A stretch of 64,000 nt of DNA from Strigamia acuminata (taxonomy: Eukaryota > Arthropoda > Chilopoda > Geophilomorpha > Linotaeniidae): positions 25,723,060-25,787,059 of the forward strand of contig OX442314.1 in the NCBI GenBank assembly GCA_949358305.1. The letters run 5' to 3'. A model generated the notes under the pieces. It was not told where the DNA came from and did no database searches. It worked only from the letters and a program-made list of their open reading frames with translations. Both the position numbers and the translations under genes were made by a program. Below are positions 56,101 through 63,827 of this stretch, one piece after another. The stretch's first letter is position 1. Each line of letters opens with the position of its first letter.

Positions 56101-56594
56101 CTTCACCAGGTGTAGAGTTTGCACATAATTCAATAGAATTATGTGACAAATAAATCAACTAGTATTTAAACATCCAAAAGTATTTAAAAGTGTATAAAGT
56201 TGCAGTGGAATAAAATATAAATAGTAATTTATATTTTATTCACTCAAAAATTGTCGAAATTTGAAATTGCCGCTAAAACGTATCAGCGCCATCTATTGAC
56301 AAAATAAACGTCCTAACTAACAACGTGCATGACAGTGTAACCGTCACAAAGCAAACCGGGTGTTTAGATTTATTTTTCAATGTATGAACAGAAGGCGTGG
56401 GAGCGTTTGGGTGTGCTACACTGTCACAGCCGCACACTAATCTATCTTACACTAATTTTACTCGTTTGCTTTCTAGTTGTACTGCATACGGTAAAGGTTG
56501 CGCAAGTAGCTCGGAATGTTGTTCGCCTTATATTTGCAAACTAAAAATGCTTGGTTACGGATGTTATGCAAAAGGACTAAACACGGGCAAGTAA
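41163..56594 (+). CDS. Secreted six-cysteine knottin-like peptide, right copy, intron 2 carries a 14-kb retrotransposon
   Basis: Exons 41163-41247, 42057-42093 and 56477-56594 mirror the left gene: signal peptide, short acidic propeptide ending in Lys-Arg, and a mature peptide with the C-x6-C-x5-CC-x4-C-x8-C pattern. All exons and splice borders are intact, but intron 2 grew from ~0.4 kb to 14.4 kb by insertion of the gypsy-type element (antisense to the gene), and intron 1 contains a 259-bp MITE. Splicing over 14 kb with antisense LTR promoters may lower expression. The left copy is the likelier source of product. Function is not known beyond the fold prediction. Confidence 0.78.
41280..41538. 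repeat. TA-flanked MITE in intron 1 of the right knottin-like gene
   Basis: Ends CYGTATTTTACC and GGTAAAATACGG, with TA on each side (41278-41279, 41539-41540). The left arm of the inverted repeat shows the empty site with a single TA. Inside are repeated GCGGCTCTTATT and CCGCGGCT motifs. 259 bp, Tc1/mariner-type target. Confidence 0.88.
42366..43954 (-). repeat. 3' LTR of the gypsy-type element
   Basis: 1,589 bp. On the + strand, 43095-43400 holds about five diverged tandem units containing GCGTCTGTG and CCACTCTAGAT, some with CTACAACGGAATGTTGGCAT. The adjoining purine tract on the - strand (AAGGGGGACT, + 43955-43964) is the likely plus-strand primer. Confidence 0.93.
44618..46273 (-). CDS. 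Third ORF of the gypsy-type element, function unknown, cysteine-cluster protein
   Basis: 551 codons from a true ATG at 46273, in the position where some gypsy elements keep env. It has no signal peptide and no membrane segment, so it is not a recognisable envelope protein. The N-terminal ~170 residues are Ser/Arg-rich and disordered (SRRGRASKRQ...). Residues ~205-280 hold CPLCAGCGW, CVNCHGG and CRECGLIHQ, which could bind zinc. The middle (~285-365) is Ser/Thr/Pro-rich and the C-terminal ~180 residues look globular. I do not recognise the family. An RNA-binding, nuclear or host-interaction role is only a guess. It is separated from Pol by 1.3 kb, so it probably needs a spliced or separate transcript. 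Confidence 0.75.
   Translation of the reverse strand: MSRRGRASKRQYVHWDPEESEEPDYRFVNPSSDPELVANWARDNPDLVPPRIRSAMGVSPNDSRPSRGRQASQRVVTYDTPHETPNWDFSDDSSQYSRSASRRRRQDDFSQEEESYEEAPPQTTSRPFARPRNPRDTASRGKTGKSKGPTKSTLASSSEALTRPTSQARSLSELNLPIYRKQRREHVFRDMEAAALGTNIMPKSKLMFCPLCAGCGWLSSLLSGIHAVVCVNCHGGKRVAISSMWNEEILPFIVKGLSTPTARNWAMCRECGLIHQGPEQAIYVDPAQMSSTSTPRGGFTEPQREPETPTPAIDGTSVVSAENEPMSVVASDSPPVASDSGLQTAASPEGTSTNNMIVATIPLPEVSDAAEPVILLVHPYMPRPNMSLTEQTKAEVEHYFPILLEAAKRISVSISNDRIPDLSVPLAVIQWIFHPSRPESFQTRSFIWCKILQQVSAAAHPLIREGWHSGLPDHHLVFSEPTSANTIPLGGPDPLEVFTEEQHRMLLDPLIHDVEPDVVPELVAIRLNSPPAAVSEVVTSMDGFIEDEELD
46274..47567. other. Non-coding spacer between Pol and the third ORF
   Basis: 1.3 kb inside the retrotransposon without a long open frame. 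It is a plausible place for a subgenomic promoter or a splice acceptor for the third ORF, but I could not identify either with confidence. Confidence 0.4.
47568..51857 (-). CDS. pol: Pol polyprotein of the gypsy-type element (PR-RT-RNaseH-IN)
   Basis: The -1 frame is open from 51857 to 47568, about 1,429 codons. The first in-frame start-like codon (TTG at 51803) is probably irrelevant because entry is by frameshift from Gag. Order: aspartic protease (YNALMDSGATQCFIG), reverse transcriptase (LCIDYRWLN, DLTKGYHQ, LPFGLCNAPSSFQ, catalytic YLDD), RNase H (DASHSGLGAVL), integrase zinc-binding HHCC (HPLTGHAG...CTHCQQYK), the catalytic core with IDLMGP, SDNGKQF and ...ERANRTLK for the D,D-35-E triad, and a GPY/F-type C-terminal module (GPWEITAILGGGSY). 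There are no internal stops, so the enzyme set appears complete. Confidence 0.95.
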   Translation of the reverse strand, partial: DKKLIQGVVQVAQPPPNELFPLSEFSNDLFFHKKEIKIRHKPSHLTVPYVDDSKNKPPSLVISYEAVPVCRKASSSTGGVDENLKIMTDQLENLSIFSGSWNAPKKPLVPKVFKLRKILKLEKWNKKERKIFLGKLCNSKLINGGKDDPRMNVQIGGLDYNALMDSGATQCFIGVQLLSNTEIPVEFIQECPRGMRVCAVGIDHRPIGQVCLCVKWADKRRVTPMTFIILHKNVCGLILGHNFMRRTGINPNPRRAVFTCDDMPGWTAPYETTELNCCLASIRTLGLQGEGTPTSPDWAEKLVEGCNSSAEEKRLLVNVLLQLKNVFRDQLGCTKVAKHSIKFKPGATWKHQPYRMYNPAKKAIMTELVEELEADGLIEPATGPYISHPVIVAKPGGKYRLCIDYRWLNAITEVDAIQMPSIDLLIHHTNQAKYFTSIDLTKGYHQMEMEEEDKSKTAFYTPKGKFQFKRLPFGLCNAPSSFQHLMTTVLGDSLYKHALVYLDDIIIFSDTWENHLLHIKDVLEKLDAANLTINKDKSKFGRTSLRFLGHLISEGSLLPDPDKVSAVRNFPKPTCSKDIQRFVGLANFFRKFIPNIANIARPLTNIMHDQAKFVWDDPQTTAFETIKDILCDKDQALLHMPDMNKPFVILTDASHSGLGAVLCQDVELFCEKKQKLIMVPKAVAYASRVLHGAEVRYSTPELECLAVVWAIERFRPYIEYTTFTLESDAKALSWLMSTPEPSGRFGRWAVKIQCGAFKIIFRRGAMNQVADALSRAPLSALDTPDYDYIEPEEITHFYPTWNGNRCASLQVTETERKHFLTNVGLSLDFFSESYNPVRFHDSGEKGEEEGCTRENCRHIDVHNCNHENVHTALTDILKVVPPTRDEIIEAQLKDPACSKILVYLKGDEKLKNRITDKHWLNAIRGYTLDEPEENKGVMLIYFAPTDEEELNDSGNGFKAVIPRSLVRRALFACHGHPLTGHAGMSKTLDRAKKMYFWPRMSKDTRNYVRSCTHCQQYKPSQHQKHRASYTPHNMTNPWETISIDLMGPKPAGRSQLKWILVIIDNCTKWIEVFPLATASSECIVNKMSEVFHRWGYPKKIISDNGKQFVSTIFNDFCRKNHVDIAHISPYHAAANITERANRTLKMMLALYSDIHSHWPKYLNSFAFAMRTAKSEATNCSPMILNTGRIVPLPFDPRITKHAIKFDKENPEAYVYSILDVIRRAHSEMHRKIQSNYEKHDRLHKDKYYICQFAKGDLVWKATHILSNKDKGISAGFAEKRDGPWEITAILGGGSYTLRKLSDNSKAKAINIQDLMPYIPSYPIEEWTLDQKVGTNESHPTPDWMAGQVINSSELINEPVSIETGDLVEEKEEETSQISSKEDETPQNPSKKRKRFPSPVRQSKRRPKPNTKYVTDFVQLINCLTQVKLG
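51845..53893 (-). CDS. gag: Gag protein of the gypsy-type element
   Basis: About 682 residues from the ATG at 53893; the frame is open three codons further. The N-terminal half is Arg/Ser/Asn/Pro-rich and disordered. A retrotransposon Gag core (FGKGIEIPIFDGKQTEVARF..., AQRWFHKQ..., SFLLRYTQEQGEV) spans about residues 370-500, then an acidic stretch and a CCHC knuckle (CFFCHEPGHFKREC). The ORF ends AAA-AAC-TGA, so the slippery heptamer abuts the stop. It should build the particle and package RNA. The protein does not obviously resemble the Gag of the gag-only element beyond the zinc knuckle and core fold. Confidence 0.92.
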   Translation of the reverse strand: MARRPVRVRGTRGDRGARRRGGMCETPRAIVESDLESQGEENVPRDVSNPGSSQTDPLSVPHDLEVYCRHYQLEVTQFSSLCEAQQYTANNHHERNRVITPDVVVTNERSVSVDRTGPRSPATYRYQQLPGWRMNVARDDNGQLNSSLSVQPSIQLPASSWRSNSAERMGNSGQGNISAPISRNLPSATAVNNNLPAPTGNLNDSFRVPQPRTNLSVLPRGRNENYQNFQSHTQSDGDFRNYRNSRSQGGRAPPRNQRFPRAPGDPRDSDPNSSSDESHAGGGGNYNNNFHRRNNSRSPPPPNRRQNFREEPNPPLRDQESRSTPNSNSASNLSDENVKQIIQGLVGQIRSPSNPSQNFGKGIEIPIFDGKQTEVARFLEIVKAVALGKGIPLDDMVHTAVPGRLLGHAQRWFHKQRHTFNSWRTFEASFLDCFDLVPLTRERRLLNVKQRTDESLYSFLLRYTQEQGEVPPGDKTGRAQLFDNLTQESFTALCTQGMYGNFTVDDILQYVGANRSKFESSQLAAKLEYDNRENHPTPKLHEKSKIFPPKTSLRLTQTQDEVEDEDESENDDSTDDGSMERLFAAQYEKTTGKCFFCHEPGHFKRECPALAKKLAGKSDSLNTNKRFNHSAPNPEFKRPKQNWVTSETLDSKFTDFQKNMVDLLIKHLPAATESVTPDETKN
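51848..51854 (-). promoter_or_regulatory. -1 ribosomal frameshift site A-AAA-AAC between Gag and Pol
   Basis: On the - strand the Gag frame reads ACA-AAA-AAC-TGA, giving the canonical X-XXY-YYZ heptamer directly before the stop. After a -1 slip the frame continues without interruption into Pol. The expected downstream stimulator (hairpin or pseudoknot) was not modelled. Confidence 0.85.
53903..54739. other. Leader region of the gypsy-type element
   Basis: Between the primer site and Gag. A 94-codon frame on the - strand (54295-54011) has no recognised domain and is probably chance. The packaging signal would be expected here. Confidence 0.5.
54740..54757 (-). promoter_or_regulatory. Primer binding site (tRNA-Gln-like)
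   Basis: It lies two bases (CG) inside the 5' LTR. The - strand reads TGGAGGTTCTACCGAGAT, 17 of 18 against the complement of the 3' end of animal tRNA-Gln as I recall it. The same CG spacer is seen in the gag-only element. Confidence 0.75.
54760..56348 (-). repeat. 5' LTR of the gypsy-type element
   Basis: 1,589 bp, an exact offset of 12,394 bp from the 3' LTR, with identical ORF translations in both LTRs. It contains the promoter for - strand transcription. Confidence 0.93.
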
Positions 56595-56699
56595 TGGATG
56601 AACAAACGAAGCAATTACTTAGAGTAAAAAAGCTTTTTACTAGAACTTGGAATTTCTGAATAAACCATGTAATCAATTTCAGTGCATTTCAATGTTTTA

Positions 56700-56812
56700 T
56701 TCTTGCAAGCCAATGGCTGTATTTACCTTAAGTTCCACAGCTTCTTTTCTCACTTTCACTCATATATTAATATACAACAGTCAGAACACAAAAGAAAAAT
56801 TGCAGGAAAGTA
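56700..56812 (+). pseudogene. Transporter exon-4 relic in right arm
   Basis: Mirror copy of the relic at 39100-39212, reading KPMAVFTLSSTASFLTFTHI. It lies downstream of the right knottin-like gene. It has diverged from the left relic at several sites. Confidence 0.75.
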
Positions 56813-56938
56813 AAAGTCTCATAATCACAGTTTCCATGTCCTAGTGCAGATTTAAGTGAAGGTCCAATTTTCGGATGATTTTGAACGTTTAGTCAAGGCG
56901 TGGGACTCTACAGTATATTTTATGGAAGGCGTTGGGAG

Positions 56939-57992
56939 CTCCAAGGTTGAACGACGTTATTAGGTTTGGCCACTTCGGCGAAATGACCTCACTTCCTAAA
57001 ATTGAAGGGGCGGAGCTAGTGGCGTAGCAATCGCTTCTCTGACGTCAGTGGGCGCCGATTCAAAATTCAAAGTGTAAAAATAGCATCCTGTGCAGTTTTT
57101 TGCGTATAAAAATACCGACAAGTCAAAATTAGATTTTAAATTAGTTTTTTTTTATTTCCCAAAGATAAGAAGATTAGGAAAAAATTGCAATTTGTGTGCA
57201 AACAAAAAATATGATCAATTTTAAAGCAGAAAGAATCTGTTCAATAGTGTGACAATTGCAAATTACATGCAATGGACAGTTGGACAATCTAGAGGCACAG
57301 TTCAAAAAGCTAGTTTATGGGCAAAATCAAAAATATAATTTGACCTGTTTTTTAATTAAGAATTGTTTGTATTTATTTGTGAATCATTTATGGGTTTTTA
57401 ATTTTAGTTAGGAAATTCACATACAAATGATATTCTATTTATTTAAAATTTTATGTAATAATTCCATGGATTTGTTGAAGTAAAAATATTTTTCAGAATG
57501 CTCTATTATTGTTCAAATCGAATTTTTTGCATAACAAAAAAAAACGTGACTGTACAGTTTAATTTAATATCATACCTTGTCCATTTATTTTTTATCCAAA
57601 TTTATCAGTGTCACACAAGTTTGATTTCAAAAATCATAAAAATCATACAACAGTAATAAAATAAAAAAAAATAAAAATTTATTGATGAGTGCAATCAAAC
57701 AATTTAGTTAAGAAAAAATATTTTTGAAAATTATTCCAATTTTATTATGGTATATTATGGTGAAAGTTCATGGATGGCTTAAACAAACACTTACCGGTAA
57801 TCCAAATTCCAAACTTTGTAAAATACCTGACAAATTTGTAGAATAAATGGATTTGGTATCAGTATAAACGTTGTTCCAATGCTGATCATATTACACCCGG
57901 CGACGACTGACGTCATAAAAATGAGAACCAATGAGAGCCTGGTACACCCAACTCTCCAAGTGGCCAAACCTAATAACGTCGTTCAACCTTGG
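56939..57992. mobile_element. ~1.05-kb non-coding transposon with ~35-bp terminal inverted repeats
   Basis: The left end (CCAAGGTTGAACGACGTTAT, from 56941, continuing AGGTTTGGCCACTT) and the right end are reverse complements over ~35 bp. It lies in the right arm at a site that is empty in the left arm (GGCGTTGGGAGATCACG). GGAG flanks both sides with a two-base irregularity at the left, suggesting a 4-5-bp duplication. The inside is AT-rich with no transposase. Confidence 0.82.
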
Positions 57993-58330
57993 GGAGATCA
58001 CGGAAGCAAGCGCCAATGGTCTCAACCGAGAAGCGCACGAAAGCGCCATCAGCAACGAATATGATAATCTTGTATTTAACCTTTTGTTTGAATTAAATAA
58101 AATTACTTGTAACATTCCACATTACGAATCGCATCGTGTTCAATTTATTTCCAACAGAAGGAAACAGGAAGCATGCCAAACGAATTTAAACGGCCATTTG
58201 TACGATTGTACAGCTAGTACAGTTAGTACAAATTCAGTTTGTTTGCAGGATATGACATTTTAACGTGAAAACGAGGTGATCAATTTAATACATTTAAGCA
58301 AATTTTGTTTAACCAATTTGAATGCAATTA

Positions 58331-58901
58331 CCGTACATCTTCGAATTGTCCGTGGGCCTTTAATAGCGCGTAGATCTCCAATTGCGCGCGGGTGCATAAT
58401 TGGAGGCCCAAAATTTTCGAAATGTGCCAAAAAAGGACGAAAAATGAAACGTTTTGTATACGTTTTTTCCCGAAACGTATGGAAAACGTTTCATTTGTCA
58501 CACTTTTAGGTGTTTTTCGTTGCAGATACGTTAAAAAAACACAGCTTTGGCCAATTGACCGATGCTGGGTTTAAATAGTCCGCAGGCTGGAGTGTTTTGC
58601 ACTCCATTCCTTTCATTTGTTTTCTGTGTTAAATTGTGACGCGCGTCTTGCACGTCGCGTTCCCGCGACTTTGCGAGATTGCGTGTCGCGCCACCTATGT
58701 TTCTTATGCAAATAAACATTCATGCAAATTTCCTACTACCGACTGGTCACTTATCGAACACCATCCAAGTACAATCCAATAGCATCGGTGCAATCAAGCA
58801 CAAGAACACACCACGGGCCTCTAATAGCGCACTGGCCTCTATTTGTGCGCAGGGCGAAAAAATTTAAATAGCGTGCGGGTGCATTATTTGAAGATATACG
58901 G
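58331..58901. repeat. Copy of the GCGCGC inverted-repeat element in pseudogene intron 1
   Basis: Matches 33287-33825 with substitutions and small insertions, with TA on both sides. It was duplicated together with the transporter rather than inserted independently, because the surrounding intron matches too. Confidence 0.8.
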
Positions 58902-59750
58902 TAATGTTTCTCACTGTGGGAAGATAAATTGAAATATCCCACACAAACTCTTCTCCAAGTTAGTTATCATCGCCTCACCCCCACGGAAGATGCTCAGGTG
59001 TTTGGACATTGCTTGGACGATAAAAACTAATATGCTGTGCAGTGTTGCCAACATTTAACATTTTTTAAATTCTGGTATTCGACGTAATAATTACATGGTG
59101 TTGTCTATTCCTATTTCATATTCTTGCAAATGAATTTCAGGTTGGATAGGTATCGTATTAATACTTTTGTGTTGCGTAAACACTGGATTTTCCGGTTCAA
59201 AACTGGCCAAATGCTGGATTATTATTGAAGAAAGATATCCTGAATATGAGGAACGATCAGGCTCACCCTATCCTACTATAGCATATCGAGCATACGGGAA
59301 AAAAATGAAGTAATTGACAATAGTTTCGTGTATAGAGGTGGGTCCAAAAAGTCTGGGGAATGACGAAAAATTTGAAAAAAATTAACTTCCAATATTTTGA
59401 TTTAATTTTTCTTTTAGGATTACTAAATATAACTCTCAAGTAATGTCTGATTAAATTCTCAGACCGATTCAATAAAATTTATTCAAAGTATCAACGATAA
59501 ATGAAAAAATAGATGTCCAAAAAGTCTGTTTGATGAAACAACTGGCAAATGATTAAAAGTGAAAAAAAAGCCTTATAATAAAGGTGTAATAATGTAACAA
59601 TGCTCTAATAATGACTCTAAATATAATTTCACTAGCGTTGAAAAGAATAAACAAATTCAACAGACTTTTTGGACATTTAATCAGACATTACTTGAGTAGT
59701 ATATTTAATAATTTAATAATCCTAAAAAAAAAATTAAATCAAAATATTGG

Positions 59751-60066
59751 TGTTGAATCCGGAGTAATTATCAAACGAGGTTGAAACACAATTGAATCTT
59801 GTATTTAATTTGACGGTTGCTTTTGATTATACACTCGTGTTTAAGAACACTAATTTTGGTGATTACATTCGTTCGTTCGTTCGCAGAAGATACAGTTTAT
59901 GTTTACATTTCGAGTTCGTTGTTAGTACTGAATTTTTATAATATGGTTACCATTGTTTACACGTTTCATTTTTGCATTACAATAAGACAATGCTTGTACA
60001 TAGTTTCGATTATTTCGCAATAAATATGAATTTATAATTAATGTTTGCAATTAATCCGATTCAACA
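59751..60066 (-). repeat. 3' LTR of the truncated gypsy-like element
   Basis: 316 bp with ends TGTTGAATCCGG and CCGATTCAACA. It contains a short GTTC/TTCG microsatellite near 59868-59884. A purine tract (- strand CTGGGGAGATG) adjoins at 60067-60083. Insertion into pseudogene intron 2 followed AAAATATTGG. Confidence 0.85.
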
Positions 60067-60096
60067 TCTAACATCTCCCCAGAAATTTGATACATT

Positions 60097-63000
60097 TTAA
60101 ATTTCTTTACGAGCACGTCGACGCCACTTTGCCGTGCTGGACATCGGGTATGGTCGGTAAGCTTTTGTTCCGAGGTGACGCCTTGATCGTCGTATCCCAG
60201 CGTCCCAAAACGAACCACAGGGATCTTGTGCAGGTACAGCGTCGACGTTCGTCGGAGTATCCTGGGGTCGCGTTAACCGGGTCGCCAACCTGTCGAGCTC
60301 GGTCAATGTTTGGTCGACGTCTGCCGCTGGTCCAGGCGTCGGTTGATTGGTAACAATCGTCGGTTTCCTTCGTGTTCTAAGCGTCGGCACATCGTCGGGC
60401 GATGGCCTGATGAAACGTTTCCGCAAATGATTTATATGCTTTACATGTTCAATGTTGTCAATGCATAACTTGACCTGGTAACGAACTAAACCCATCTTTT
60501 GGGTGATAACACCCTCCTCCCACTTCCCAAGTGGTGAACGGGCCCAAACAAGGTCATCAACGTCGAAGGACCGATTTGGGTGACTTGTTAAGTTGTCCGA
60601 AATCTTGTAAGTCATAATTGCAGACGTGTGTGTCCTGGCTTTCCATCCAAGCATGAGCTCGGCCGGAGTTAATCCAGTATGTGCGGATGGCGTGTTGTGT
60701 TGGTGAAATAAAAACTTCATCAACCTGATCAATGTTGGCTCGATGGTCAACTTCTTCATTCCGTTTTTGAAGGTCTGCACGGCTCGTTCGGCCGGCCCGT
60801 TTGATTGGGCGTGATATGGCGGAGAAAATCTCTGCACGATACCGTTGCTCAGGTAAAACGTCCGCATGTCGTCGGCTTGAAACGGTGATCCGTTGTCGGA
60901 CACGACGACGTCGGGCAACCCGAAGGTCGCAAACCACCGCATTAATTGAAGAATCGTGGCTGTTGCTGTCGTTGTTGACATTCGCGCGGCCTCTATCCAG
61001 TTGGAAAAGGTGTCGACTGATACGAGAAACTTCTCGCCGGCCAAATCCGCAAAATCGACGTGTAAACGGCTCCACGGCCGCACCGGAGTGGGCCACGAGA
61101 TGGGGGTCTCCTTGGTCGGGAGGGCGCGAACTCGTTGGCAGTTGGGGCACGTCGCTACCTGTTGCTCGATTTCGTTGTCGATTTTCGGCCACCAGTAGGC
61201 AGCTCGGGCCAGTCGCTTCATGGCCACGATGCCTGGGTGTCCAAGGTGTAACTGGTTTAAAACACGTTGTCGCAGGACGGTCGGGGCGACTATTCGATGT
61301 CCGCGTAGAATCACACCGTCTACCACTGTCAGCTGGTCAGTGATTCTCGCAAAGTGATCCGGTAATTGCATGTGTTTGCCATTGGGCTGCACGCTGCACA
61401 ATTCCAACAGCACCTGCAATAAAACAACATCGGCAGCTGTTTCTGTTTTCAGTTCGTCCCATGTGACTGGCATTTCGCCCGCTGACATAAAAAGCATTTC
61501 GCTTTTTGTTAGACTTTCCAAGTCTGAGACAGCTCCATGTTGCAAAGGCAGGCGACTCAGCGCATCTGCATTCAATTCCCTTACGATACTCAATCTCGTA
61601 ATTAAACGAGCTGAGAAACAGCATCCACCGAAGCATCCGTAATGGAACTACCTCGGGGATGGGCTTCTTTCGCCCAAACAATCCCAAAAGGGGTTTATGA
61701 TCCGTAATAATGATGAAAGCGTACCCCATTAGATAGATGATGAACTTTTTGATTCCAAAGATGACTGAGAGAGCTTCGCGGTCTAACTGGGAGTAGTTGC
61801 GTTCAGCAGAACTCATGGTTCTCGACGCATAAGCGACGGGTCGCTCGGCTCCATTTATGCGATGAGCCAGTACGGCTCCGACGCCGACGGGTGACGCGTC
61901 GACTGCCAAAACAATTTGGTGAGCCGGGTTAAACGGCATTAACACGTTTGGTGACACAAGTTCGCGTTTTATACGCATAAAAGCCAACTCGTGTGCCTGG
62001 CTCCAAACCCATGTCTCACCTTTCTGGAGAAGGCGATACAATGGTGACAATATAGTAGCCATGTTGGGTAAAAACATGGCGTAGAATGTCACCAGTCCAA
62101 GAAATGCACGCAACTCGTGCACACTGGTCGGTGACGGTGCTGCCATTATCGCCTCGACTTTAGCTTGTAAGGGAGAGATTCCTACGTCCGCTATGCGGAA
62201 GCCAAGAAAGTCGACAGCGACGGCCATAAAAATGCACTTAGGCTTGCAAAGCCTCAACCCAATTTTGCGAAAACGCAAAAATGCACGGCGAAGCAAATTA
62301 AGATGATCAGCTCGATTTTTCGACGGCAACAACATGTCGTCTTGATACGGCCTGACCTCATCGATGTCCCTGAACTCTTCCTCGATCATACGTTGGAATT
62401 CCCCCGCTGCCGTGATGATACCAAACGGCATGCGGGTAACTCGGAAAAGGCTTATGTGAGTATTAACCGCTACTAAATACGATGATTCGTCGTCCAACTG
62501 GCGCTGCTGATACGCTTGTTGGAGATCGACTTTCGAGAAAATCTTTGCCTCGCCAATGGACGCCAGGATGTCCTGTATCTTGGGCAGCGGATATGGGTGT
62601 GGGTACAACGCTGCGTTGATAGTGGAGCGGTAGTCCCCACAAACGCGGATATTACCGTCTTTCTTTGGGACGATAACCAACGGCGTAGCCCACCTGCTGT
62701 ACTTCGTTGGCACAAGTATACGCTGCTGTTGCAGCTCGAAAAGTGCTGTTTCCACCTTGGCTCGAAGAGCCATTGGTACCACTCTAGGTCTAAAAAACCT
62801 GGGTGGCACGGTGGCGTCCACCTCCAAATGGAGCGGGGGTCCGTTGTATAGACCAAGACCTGGCGTGAAAATATCAGCAAACTCATCCAGTAATGCTTCC
62901 AGTTCGTGGTCGGGGCCCAATTGATTAACTGCTTTAGCGACCGGTGTGTGTAGTGATGCGGGTTCGCAAGTGCGCCCCAACTTCGCAAGGATGTTACGTC

Positions 63001-63304
63001 CAATGAGGCTTGGGCCACCGTTTTCGACCACGAGGAATGTAACGTCCGCTGTCCTATTTGCTTCGACAATTTCTACTTCAATTTTCCCGTATACTTCGAC
63101 GCGATGGCCGCTGTAAGTTCGCAACGTGTTGTGGGCATACCTCACGACTGGTGCGGTCATCGCATCGGGCCAAAGCAAGTTATACGTGTCGCGAGTCATC
63201 AGTGACTGTTCACATCCTGTATCCATTATCATCCTCACGGGTTTTCCGTTCAATGTCACAGCCAACTCAATTGGCGGAAATCGCTGGTCCAAGTCTGTAA
63301 CCAT
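60097..63304 (-). pseudogene. pol: Pol of the truncated gypsy-like element, frameshifted
   Basis: Two overlapping open frames (63304-61337 and 61593-60097) together cover Pol. The first has protease DTGCEQSLM, the reverse transcriptase with LQQAYQQ, MPFGIITAAGEFQ and a YQDD catalytic box, then RNase H (DASPVGVGAVLA). The second has the integrase HHCC (HLGHPGIVAMK...CPNCQRVR) and core (HVDFADL, SDNGSPFQ, GPAERAVQTFK). The frames change near 61570, where the RNase H connection to the usual ADALSRLP motif is broken by a small indel. The upstream part is lost by the deletion at 63327. Non-functional as it stands. Confidence 0.9.
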
Positions 63305-63622
63305 GAAGACGTAATAGTCGTCAGGACTCGTATAGTAAAAATAAAAGTGGCAACCATTAGTTGCATTAGAAAATTTAATTCAAAATATAATCTGCCATTT
63401 TTAAATTGATTAATGGTATCTATTGTACATATTAGCAAAAAAATTACCTTTTTTCATTTTTATTTTTCCAGGCCAATGGCTGTATTTGCATTAAGTTCAA
63501 TAGCACTTGCATGTTTGCTCACTTTCATTCAAATATTAGTAGACAGCAGTCACAACACACAAGTAAAACCACCGCCTGAAACGATAACCTTCCAAACCTT
63601 TGTATTTGCATTTGGAACTATA

Positions 63623-63827
63623 TGTTGGTTTTGAGTGCCCAGTCTTCACGCCAGGTGAACGTTTCACCTGCGCACCCACGACGTCCAGATGACGTACTTG
63701 GCGTAAACCAATCAGGGTTGAGCGCACCTGTATATAATGTGTTAGCAATTAGAATAAAGTTAGTCATTCCTGTTAAACCTAACCACGCGTCTTATCATTG
63801 TCCCAACCTTCGACACTAAAAACTACA
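63623..63827. mobile_element. 205-bp solo LTR inside the duplicated exon 4
   Basis: TG...CA ends (TGTTGGTTTTG...AAAACTACA) with the 5-bp target duplication CTATA at 63618-63622 and 63828-63832. The intact exon 4 of the first gene shows the empty site (GGAACTATACTATTTG). It does not match the LTRs of the other elements in this window. Confidence 0.88.

Larger units (their letters stand above)
42366..56348 (-). mobile_element. Complete Ty3/gypsy-type LTR retrotransposon, 13,983 bp
   Basis: It is bounded by 1,589-bp LTRs (TGTGACGATT...CCGTCACA) and a 4-bp target duplication AAGC at 42362-42365 and 56349-56352. The empty site is seen in the left arm of the inverted repeat. Coding is on the - strand: the right LTR is 5', then a tRNA-Gln-like primer site, an ~860-bp leader, Gag, Pol in the -1 frame, ~1.3 kb of non-coding DNA, a third ORF, a purine tract and the 3' LTR. 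Every long frame is open and the LTR ORFs are identical, so the insertion is very recent and may still be active. Confidence 0.95.
40875..58171. repeat. Right arm of the large inverted repeat, broken by insertions
   Basis: Arm sequence is present at 40875-42365, 56349-56938 and 57993-58171. The gaps are a 13,983-bp LTR retrotransposon and a ~1.05-kb inverted-repeat element. A 259-bp MITE (41280-41538) is also unique to this arm. Homology to the left arm stops near the motif AGGAAACAGGAAG, immediately before the duplicated transporter intron begins at about 58205. Confidence 0.88.
59751..63326 (-). mobile_element. 5'-truncated Ty3/gypsy-like (Mag/K02A2.6-type) element
   Basis: It has a 3' LTR and most of pol but no gag and no 5' LTR. 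At about 63327 the element breaks off and transporter intron-3 sequence resumes. It lies antisense in the transporter pseudogene and differs from the 14-kb element in LTR and Pol, so it is a separate lineage. Confidence 0.88.

Noticed and set aside
42366-56348. The 14-kb element as the driver of the gag-only element
   Set aside because: LTR sequences and primer tRNA types differ (Gln-like versus Pro-like); the shared 4-bp duplication, CG spacer and slippery heptamer are suggestive but too general to claim a partnership.
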